Positions 1 through 4,346 of a DNA stretch of 6,013 nucleotides are shown piece by piece (position 1 is the first letter of the stretch; every line of letters starts with the position of its first letter). The notes beneath the pieces are model-generated. The model was not told where the DNA came from. It saw nothing but the letters and a program-made list of their open reading frames with translations, and made no database searches. The stretch is from Humisphaera sp. (GTDB lineage Bacteria > Planctomycetota > Phycisphaerae > Tepidisphaerales > Tepidisphaeraceae): positions 1 to 6,013 of the forward strand of contig JANXVV010000130.1 in assembly GCA_025351525.1 (NCBI GenBank). The letters are read 5' to 3'. The position numbers were made by a program, and so were the translations under genes.

Positions 1-129
1 GCCCGCCAGCGGGACGCCGCGGAGGCGGACGCCGACCGCGGGCCGCAGCGCGCCCGGCCCGAGCAGGACCAGCGCTGTGACGGCGACCGCTACGGTCGGG
101 ATGACCAGGATGGCGATCCGTCCAAGCAT
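1..129 (-). CDS. N-terminus of an exported or membrane-anchored protein, possibly VanW/YoaR-like (partial)
   Basis: The reverse strand reads open from an ATG at 129-127 to the window edge, giving 43 residues. It begins MLGRIAILVIPTVAVAVTAL: a short start with one Arg, then about 20 hydrophobic residues, which is a signal peptide or membrane anchor. This is followed by a Gly/Pro/Arg stretch ending GVRLRGVPLAG. That ending resembles the beginning of the YoaR-like putative peptidoglycan-binding domain (often written GVxVGGVPLxG) found just after the signal segment of VanW-family proteins. The family call rests on that short stretch alone, so it is inference. The frame has strong G/C third positions, like the neighbouring gene at 225. 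The two starts face each other across about 95 bp, an arrangement that would suit a shared divergent promoter region. The gene continues beyond base 1, and the remaining domains cannot be seen. Confidence 0.55.
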   Translation of the reverse strand, partial: MLGRIAILVIPTVAVAVTALVLLGPGALRPAVGVRLRGVPLAG

Positions 130-224
130 TCCGCGAGCATACCTCGCCTCGTGGGGCGGACCTCCGGGCATCTTCGGCCGCGCGCGGTTTGCTTCGCAGC
201 GCCGCATCCGATACGAAGCGCCGC

Positions 225-776
225 ATGGCTGGCGAGAAGACGACGAAGCGCAAGAAGTCGAAGACGAGCGGTGAAGCAGCCGGGAGCGGCGCCGACCTCG
301 CGCTCCGCACGCAAGACGATCCGCGGAGCGAGCGTCGCTTCGAGCCGACGGCCTCGGTGATGGCCGTGATCTCGACCATCGCCATGTCGGTCGGCGCGGT
401 CCTCGTCGGCGCGGGCACCTACGCGCAGTGGCTCCGCACGGGCGACCTCGGGCCGCACCCCGCGGCGCCGTACCTGCTCGCGGGCGGCGCGGTCCTGCTG
501 ATCGCGGTGGCCCTCTTCGGGCAGCGCCTCGCCAAGCCGCTGCGCGTCGGCGACGCGGGCGTGGCCCTGGAGAAAGATCCGGGCGAGCTCGATCGCCTCG
601 AGTGGCGCGACGTGACTCGCGTCCTCCTCAGCGGCGGCGTGCTCAGCCTGCAGGGCTCCGGCACCACCATCAGCGTGCCTGTCGCCGTCCACCGCGCAGC
701 CGCGGCGCGCATCAAATCCTGCTGCGCGTATGATATCCCGCTTTTCATGCGTCGTGTGTGTGCGGAACGCACATGA
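225..776 (+). CDS. Hypothetical protein with two membrane helices; C-terminal end probably artefactual
   Basis: I do not recognise this family. From the ATG at 225 it reads 183 residues. There is a very basic N-terminus (KTTKRKKSK within the first 13 residues) and a disordered acidic/basic stretch to about residue 43. Two hydrophobic helices follow at about 45-66 and 82-99, joined by a short loop (QWLRTGDLGPHPAAP). A small soluble part at about 103-163 alternates beta-like segments (AGVALEK, LEWRDVTRVLL, VLSLQGSG, TTISVPV). Two helices followed by a small beta domain resembles bacterial PH-like membrane proteins, but this is architecture only. A TTG at 189 could extend it by 12 residues; I prefer the ATG. 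Codon use is extremely GC-rich up to residue 163. The last 20 residues (KSCCAYDIPLFMRRVCAERT) change character abruptly: three Cys and different codon use. This coincides with the composition break near base 712, so the true C-terminus is probably missing. Confidence 0.5.
   Translation: MAGEKTTKRKKSKTSGEAAGSGADLALRTQDDPRSERRFEPTASVMAVISTIAMSVGAVLVGAGTYAQWLRTGDLGPHPAAPYLLAGGAVLLIAVALFGQRLAKPLRVGDAGVALEKDPGELDRLEWRDVTRVLLSGGVLSLQGSGTTISVPVAVHRAAAARIKSCCAYDIPLFMRRVCAERT
705..740. other. Composition break / probable contig or rearrangement junction
   Basis: To the left, third codon positions are nearly all G or C. To the right, beginning around ATCAAATCCTGCTGCG, the sequence has AT-containing words, stops in most frames and lower GC. 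The reading frame from 225 crosses the point without a stop but acquires a Cys-rich tail that does not fit the preceding domain. No terminal inverted repeat, target duplication, integrase or tRNA end marks the boundary, so an ordinary mobile-element edge is not supported. A metagenome assembly chimera is the first explanation. The exact base cannot be fixed from the sequence alone. Confidence 0.55.
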
Positions 777-779
777 CGA

Positions 780-852
780 CTCGGAGTACCGAACCTGTGG
801 CACCCTTCGCCTCTAAAAGCCTGGGGATTATTCACGCCCCGTTCCTAAGGAA
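780..852. repeat. Decayed solo copy of the CCACAGGTC-type repeat plus its flank
   Basis: Bases 780-805 match 5850-5876 (the inner part of the right arm of the large palindrome there) with one substitution and one 1-base gap. The words CTCGGAGTACCG and ACCTGTGGCACCC are shared. Similarity continues beyond the palindrome to about 853: aligned to 5877-5923 it is roughly two-thirds identical (32 of 47 by eye), including ATTATT and GTTCCTAA. The partner arm is missing or unrecognisable. The copy lies immediately upstream of the antiporter promoter and lengthens the antiporter's apparent reading frame upstream of its real start. Confidence 0.6.
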
Positions 853-862
853 GTTTTTCCCT

Positions 863-868
863 TATGAT
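863..868 (+). promoter_or_regulatory. -10 element (TATGAT) for a probably leaderless antiporter mRNA
   Basis: TATGAT differs from the TATAAT consensus at one position and ends six bases before the ATG at 875, so transcription would begin at or next to the start codon. No Shine-Dalgarno lies at a useful distance: AAGGAAG at 847-853 is about 21 bases from the ATG. A weak -35 candidate is GTTCCT at 841-846 with a 16-base spacer. It overlaps a small palindrome, TTCCT-A-AGGAA (842-852), that could be an operator. The same -10-to-ATG spacing recurs at 2300-2314. Confidence 0.45.
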
Positions 869-874
869 CCCGGC

Positions 875-2110
875 ATGGGTCTCTTCCAGGTCATCGCCAT
901 CCTCCTCACTCTCACGGCCCTTTTCAGCTACGTCAACGAACGCTACCTCCACCTGCACACCACCATCGGCGTGATGCTCATCGCCCTGCTCATGTCCGTC
1001 GCCCTGATCGTTCTCGGTGACTTCGGCCTAGGTATCGAACCCTTCGCCAGACGATTGCTCGGCCATGTTGAATTTGACGAAGCGCTTTTGCAGTGGATGC
1101 TCGGGTTCCTGCTTTTCGCCGGTTCGCTGCATGTCGATCTGGGCGAGCTTCATCGCCAGCGCGGGCTGATCGCGCTTTTGGCCACCGTCGGCACGGTCCT
1201 GTCGATGTTGCTCGTCGGAGGGTTGACGTTCGCCGCGCTCCACGTCGTCGGGCTACCAATGCCGATGCTTTATTCCCTGCTGTTCGGTGCCCTGATTTCT
1301 CCCACCGATCCGGTGGCGGTACTGGCGATCATGAAAGTCGCCGGCGCGCCCAAAAGCATTCAGACCAAGCTGGCGGGCGAATCGCTTTTCAACGATGGCA
1401 TCGGGGTCGTGCTGTTCATGATGCTGCTGGGATTGGCCACCGGGAAAGGACACGCTGGTGTCGCCTCGGTCACCTGGCTATTGCTGCGCGAAGTGATCGG
1501 CGGGGCGGTCATCGGATTTGCCGCCGGGGCTTTTGTCTATCGACTTCTCAAGCGCGTCGACAATTATCAGGTCGAAGTGCTGTTGACGCTGGCCCTGGCG
1601 ATGGGGGGATACGCGCTCGCCCAATCGCTTCACGCCTCGGCCCCGATCGCGGCGGTTGTCTCGGGCATCTTCATCGGGAATACGGCCCGATCTTCCGCGA
1701 TGTCCGTCCGAACCCGCGAACACCTGGATCTGTTTTGGGATCTGATCGATGAGATTCTTAACGCCGTGCTGTTCATGCTGATCGGCCTGGTCGTGCTGAC
1801 GTTCCACTTTGGCGGTCGCCAACTGATGGCGGTGCTGCTGATCATTCCGATCGTGCTGTTCGCCCGGTGGTGCAGCATTGCCGGTGCGGTGAAAGTGCTG
1901 TCGCGACAGCGAACCTTTCGCCGAGGCATCATCCCGATCCTGACCTGGGGCGGTTTGCGCGGCGGGCTATCCGTCGCCATGGCGTTATCAATTCCCAACA
2001 TCGCCTGGCGCAACACGATCATCGCCATCACCTACGGCGTGGTGATTTTCTCGATCGCGATTCAAGGCACGACGATCAAGGGAGTGGTGCGACACTACTT
2101 AAAAACGTAG
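875..2110 (+). CDS. CPA1-family Na+/H+ (cation:proton) antiporter, NhaP-like
   Basis: This is an inner-membrane monovalent cation/proton antiporter of 411 residues, almost entirely hydrophobic, with about 11-13 predicted helices and no long cytoplasmic C-terminal domain. Family motifs are present in the right order: FDEALLQWMLGFLLFAGSLH at 67-86; SPTDPVAV at 142-149 in the first half of the transport core; GESLFND at 168-174, the paired Asn-Asp ion-binding motif of electroneutral CPA1 exchangers; FWDLIDEILNAVLF at 287-300; and TWGGLRGGLSVA at 357-368, with the conserved Arg362. This supports electroneutral Na+(or K+)/H+ exchange for pH and salt homeostasis; the ion is not decidable from sequence. 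The frame is open back to 758, but that extension translates a repeat. The ATG at 875 gives the expected hydrophobic start (MGLFQVIAIL) and has a -10 just ahead of it. It stands alone, with a palindromic element on each side. Confidence 0.93.
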   Translation: MGLFQVIAILLTLTALFSYVNERYLHLHTTIGVMLIALLMSVALIVLGDFGLGIEPFARRLLGHVEFDEALLQWMLGFLLFAGSLHVDLGELHRQRGLIALLATVGTVLSMLLVGGLTFAALHVVGLPMPMLYSLLFGALISPTDPVAVLAIMKVAGAPKSIQTKLAGESLFNDGIGVVLFMMLLGLATGKGHAGVASVTWLLLREVIGGAVIGFAAGAFVYRLLKRVDNYQVEVLLTLALAMGGYALAQSLHASAPIAAVVSGIFIGNTARSSAMSVRTREHLDLFWDLIDEILNAVLFMLIGLVVLTFHFGGRQLMAVLLIIPIVLFARWCSIAGAVKVLSRQRTFRRGIIPILTWGGLRGGLSVAMALSIPNIAWRNTIIAITYGVVIFSIAIQGTTIKGVVRHYLKT

Positions 2111-2121
2111 CATTGAAAATG

Positions 2122-2247
2122 CTTCATCGTGGCACGGGTTTCCAGCCAGTGTTAGAGGGCCAATAAGTTAGAAGAATTCGTTTTTTTAAAAAACATTTTC
2201 AGTGACGGAGCCGTCAACACGGGCTGGAAGCCCGTGCCACGATGAAG
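2122..2247. repeat. Composite palindrome, GTGGCACGGGC family (BIME/REP-like)
   Basis: Two 32-base arms in inverted orientation, 2122-2153 and 2216-2247, match at 30 of 32 positions. Each arm is also a hairpin: in the right arm CACGGGCT (2218-2225) pairs perfectly with AGCCCGTG (2229-2236) around a 3-base loop. The left arm has mutated copies of the same stem. The 62-base centre is AT-rich and holds a TTTTTTAAAAAA palindrome (2182-2193) and a GACGG-AG-CCGTC hairpin (2204-2215). The element begins 11 bases after the antiporter stop and could act as its transcript end, but there is no canonical stem-plus-T-run terminator. A short GCATT-GAA-AATGC hairpin also overlaps the end of the gene at 2110-2122. 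Confidence 0.85.
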
Positions 2248-2299
2248 GTTTTAAAGACTACGCGACAAACGCCTTATTCGCGCCGGGCCGCTCAGCCGG

Positions 2300-2305
2300 T
2301 AAGAT
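2300..2305 (+). promoter_or_regulatory. -10 element (TAAGAT) for a probably leaderless mRNA
   Basis: TAAGAT matches TATAAT at four of six positions. It ends six bases before the ATG at 2312, exactly the spacing seen at 863-877. No Shine-Dalgarno precedes the ATG; the intervening bases are GCCCCC. The -35 is not obvious; TTCGCG at 2277-2282 would give a 17-base spacer but is weak. Confidence 0.35.
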
Positions 2306-2311
2306 GCCCCC

Positions 2312-2866
2312 ATGCCCCATTTGGAAAACATCCTGGTCGAACGTTCGCTCTATATCGCCGTCGCCGTTCTGGTGCTGTATCTCGGTTTCCGCATCGGCAA
2401 AATCATCGGCACCCTCGCCGCCTCCAAGCTCATCGCTCAAAAAGAGCAGGAGCTGTTCATCGCCCAGAAGGGCTTTAAAACGCTTTATGAAAGCGAGATG
2501 GCTGCGGTCAAAACCGACAATGCGAATTTAAAATCGCAGGTCGACACCATGACCGCCAAGGTGGAAGACTACCGCAAAAAAGCCGCCGGTCTGGGCGGGC
2601 TTTTCAATTCCGGTGGCAAGAAGGCGGATGCCATGTACGCATTGCTTCTGGAGAATGAGGCGTTGGAAGAAGCGCTGTATCACCAGAATGAGAAGCTGAA
2701 AAACGAGCGGACGGATGCCTTGAAGGAGCAGATGCGGAACACCGGTTATCGCCGTGTGCTGATGAGCCAGTTGATGAGCGACGAGCGGATCAAGGGATAT
2801 GTGGCCGAGGTGCTGGCGGATGACAAACGGCTGCCGGAATTGCCCGCGCAGACCGAGCGGCATTGA
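2312..2866 (+). CDS. Single-pass membrane protein with long coiled coil, unknown function
   Basis: The product is 184 residues and I cannot name its family. One hydrophobic segment at about residues 13-35 (YIAVAVLVLYLGFRIGKIIG) is preceded by a short N-terminus. It is followed by a charged, heptad-like helix at about 40-92 (Glu, Lys, Gln, Ala and Leu rich), a Gly-rich hinge (GLGGLFNSGGKK, about 93-104), a second helix at about 105-145 and a C-terminal helix ending in a polar tail. The layout is that of an inner-membrane anchor holding a cytoplasmic coiled coil, comparable in plan to YhcB/ZapG or the N-terminus of RmuC. I see no sequence match to either, and no RmuC nuclease domain. The ATG at 2312 is chosen because the membrane segment follows at once and a -10 lies six bases ahead. 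It converges on the gene at 2891 with 24 bases between the stops. Confidence 0.8.
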   Translation: MPHLENILVERSLYIAVAVLVLYLGFRIGKIIGTLAASKLIAQKEQELFIAQKGFKTLYESEMAAVKTDNANLKSQVDTMTAKVEDYRKKAAGLGGLFNSGGKKADAMYALLLENEALEEALYHQNEKLKNERTDALKEQMRNTGYRRVLMSQLMSDERIKGYVAEVLADDKRLPELPAQTERH

Positions 2867-2900
2867 AGAGCGGGACTAAGTCAGCCACCATCACGCTCTT
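2866..2900. terminator. Possible weak bidirectional hairpin between convergent genes
   Basis: AAGAGCG at 2866-2872 and CGCTCTT at 2894-2900 are perfect complements separated by 21 bases. They overlap the ends of both converging genes: the + gene ends at 2866 and the - gene's stop is at 2893-2891. The loop is long and no T-run follows on either strand, so a terminator role is only suggested by position. Confidence 0.25.
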
Positions 2901-3481
2901 GCCACCTCTTCAAGAATCGCCCCGTCCGTCGTGCTCCACCACAGTTGCTTATGATGATGCAGAGTGCAGAGGATCGGTTGACCTGGAAACGCGATCATAA
3001 AATCGCTGCCGTGCAGGAGCGTCAGCAGGCCGGTGACGAATCGCTCGAACAACACCGATTCATCCACGCCAAATTCAATCGCGGCGGCGTTCGTCCGATT
3101 CTCCAGTAAGCCGAAATCCAGCCCCAGGCTTTCGATCAACGCCGGCATCCACTCGCGGCTGCCATGGCCCAACTCAAACGCCCAGTGACTTTTCGGCATC
3201 ACCCACACCCGCCCGCGCACCTGTTTCTGCCACAACCGCATTGCCATGTTTGCCAGCGTCGCCTCATACGGTTGCTCCACACGGCGGGTCAACGCCTGAG
3301 CCTCTGGCCGAATCGTCGAATCCTCCTGCCCGATCCACGCCAGCGTGCCCGCGTTCGCCGATGCGGGAAATCCAAACGCACCGCTGTTGTAGTAGTGACA
3401 CTTGAATTGCTGCGAGGTCATCTGCTGAAGCACGGCGCTGTATTCGATGATGCAAGGCAAAAGGCGTTCTCCTTCCAACAT
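2891..3481 (-). CDS. Conserved hypothetical protein, His/Trp-rich, unknown function
   Basis: I know of no experimental function. From the ATG at 3481 it is 196 residues, soluble, with no signal peptide or membrane helix. Notable segments are FKCHYYNSGAFGFPAS early on, WIGQEDSTIRPEAQ, RVWVMPKSHWAFEL in the middle, a paired Asn-Ala run (NRTNAAAIEF), a helical LLTLLHGSDFMIAFPG, and near the C-terminus LCTLHHHKQLWW. The clustered His and Trp suggest a binding or catalytic site but no named motif. I recall similar hypothetical proteins from Planctomycetes; that is memory, not a search. Start choice is uncertain. The frame extends to a TTG at 3499. The ATG at 3481 has no Shine-Dalgarno, whereas GGAAGGAG just inside it is well placed for a TTG at codon 8, giving a protein beginning MPCIIEY. 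It faces away from ilvH, with a palindromic repeat between them. Confidence 0.75.
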   Translation of the reverse strand: MLEGERLLPCIIEYSAVLQQMTSQQFKCHYYNSGAFGFPASANAGTLAWIGQEDSTIRPEAQALTRRVEQPYEATLANMAMRLWQKQVRGRVWVMPKSHWAFELGHGSREWMPALIESLGLDFGLLENRTNAAAIEFGVDESVLFERFVTGLLTLLHGSDFMIAFPGQPILCTLHHHKQLWWSTTDGAILEEVARA

Positions 3482-3502
3482 CAATGATATCCGAACCAAC
3501 TT

Positions 3503-3578
3503 CGTTTAGCGGTCCCGCTTGCGGGACGTTGTTGCGACACGATGCGAAAAAACGTTCCGCAAGCGAAACCGCTAAACG
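3503..3578. repeat. Composite palindrome, TTTAGC(C)GG family (copy 1)
   Basis: Arms 3503-3530 and 3551-3578 are inverted copies, 25 of 28 positions identical. Each arm contains its own stem: in the left arm GTCCCGC (3512-3518) pairs perfectly with GCGGGAC (3521-3527) around TT. The core TTTAGCGGTCCCGCTTGCGGGACG aligns with the elements at 4265 and 5962, which read TTTAGCCG followed by (G/A)TCTCGCTTGCGAGCCG. It separates the divergent starts of the 2891-3481 gene and ilvH and lies upstream of the ilvH promoter. Confidence 0.85.
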
Positions 3579-3621
3579 TGGAGGTGCAACACGATTCCTC
3601 TTCCGAACAAGATGGACGCAC

Positions 3622-3649
3622 TTGCCGCTTTCAACGTTTTCCCTACACT
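3622..3649 (+). promoter_or_regulatory. Housekeeping-type promoter for ilvH
   Basis: TTGCCG (3622-3627) and TACACT (3644-3649) are separated by 16 bases and resemble sigma70 -35 and -10 hexamers. Transcription would start near 3656 and leave a 5' leader of about 34 bases containing AGGAG at 3680-3684. I see no leader peptide rich in Ile, Leu or Val and no attenuator hairpin in so short a leader. Confidence 0.45.
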
Positions 3650-3689
3650 CTTTCATCCGCCAGCAAGGTAGCGGTTTTCAGGAGTTTTC

Positions 3690-4253
3690 ATGCGTCATGT
3701 GATTTCGGCGTTGGTGATGAACGAGCCGGGCGTTTTGGCGAATGTCGCGGGGATGTTCGCGGCTCGCGGGTTCAATATCGATTCGCTCGTGGTGGGCCGC
3801 ACTGAAGACCCGAAGCTCTCGCGGATGACCATCGTGGTGGTCGGCGATGACAACACGCTCGATCAGGTCCGCAAGCAACTCGCCAAGCTCGTGCCGGTCA
3901 TCAGCGTGCGGGATTACAAGCAGGCCGCGTATATCGAGCGGGATCTGGCGTTGATCACCGTCGGTGTCGGCCCGCACCAGCGCGGCGAGGTGATCGAAGT
4001 GGTGGGTCTCTTCCGCGGCAAAGTGGTGGATATCGCTCCTGAAAGTCTCATCATCGAACTGGCGGGGACGGAAGAAAAGGTCGAGGCGTTCATCGAATTG
4101 ATGAAGCCGTATGGCATCCGGGAACTGGCCCGCACCGGTATCATATCGATGGCGCGCGGTGTGCAGCCGACGAAGGAAGTGGTCGTGGAGAGTTCGAGTA
4201 AGCGAACCCGCAGCATCAATGCGCCGGCGACGGTGGGGTTGCCACCGAGTTAG
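3690..4253 (+). CDS. ilvH: Acetolactate (acetohydroxyacid) synthase small regulatory subunit
   Basis: This is the cytoplasmic regulatory subunit that binds the ThDP-dependent catalytic subunit (IlvB/IlvI), activates it and gives feedback inhibition by valine at the first common step of Val/Leu/Ile synthesis. Residues 3-77 are an ACT domain with NEPGVLANVAGMF, RGFNIDSL and the diagnostic DPKLSRMTI. Gly14 and Asn29 sit at the same positions as in E. coli IlvH, where changes relieve valine inhibition, so valine control is plausible. Residues 83-157 are the C-terminal AHAS small-subunit domain (RDLALITVGV, FRGKVVDI, ELAGTEEKVEAFI, ELARTGIISMARG). A polar tail of about 25 residues makes it 187 long, against about 160 usual. 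The ATG at 3690 has AGGAG five bases upstream. No ilvB or ilvC is adjacent; the gene is alone, flanked by palindromes of one family, and converges on waaA. Confidence 0.96.
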   Translation: MRHVISALVMNEPGVLANVAGMFAARGFNIDSLVVGRTEDPKLSRMTIVVVGDDNTLDQVRKQLAKLVPVISVRDYKQAAYIERDLALITVGVGPHQRGEVIEVVGLFRGKVVDIAPESLIIELAGTEEKVEAFIELMKPYGIRELARTGIISMARGVQPTKEVVVESSSKRTRSINAPATVGLPPS

Positions 4254-4264
4254 TCATCCGCGCC

Positions 4265-4346
4265 TTATTTAGCCGGTCTCGCTTGCGAGCCGTGTCCGAG
4301 ACCGCACCCTGCCAGACTCGGCTCGCCAGCGAGACCGGCTAAATAA
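4265..4346. repeat. Composite palindrome, TTTAGC(C)GG family (copy 2)
   Basis: Arms 4265-4292 and 4319-4346 are inverted copies with a single mismatch in 28 bases; the centre is 26 bases. Each arm carries a CTCGC-NN-GCGAG hairpin (4278-4289 in the left arm). It fills the gap between convergent ilvH (stop at 4253) and waaA. The waaA stop codon TAG (4341-4339 on the reverse strand) is part of the right arm's TTATTTAGCC. It may act as a bidirectional transcript barrier, but no T-run of intrinsic-terminator type follows it. Confidence 0.9.

Noticed and set aside
90..803. Long reverse-strand frame opposite the 225-776 gene
   Set aside because: It is a shadow frame typical of very high GC DNA: low-complexity Arg/Ala/Asp/His-rich protein, with no domain or start signal. 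It also crosses the composition junction.
758..874. Upstream extension of the antiporter by 39 residues from 758
   Set aside because: It translates the decayed repeat and the promoter region; the family-like hydrophobic start is at 875.
1093..1752. 219-residue forward frame inside the antiporter
   Set aside because: It is a +1/+2 shadow of the antiporter with an Arg/Gly-rich composition and no motifs.
2181..2193. Intrinsic terminator at the T7A6 tract
   Set aside because: The T-run is not directly preceded by a GC-rich stem; the nearest strong stem ends about 30 bases earlier.
3656..3689. Attenuator or leader peptide ahead of ilvH
   Set aside because: The leader is about 34 bases, with no branched-chain codon run and no alternative hairpins.
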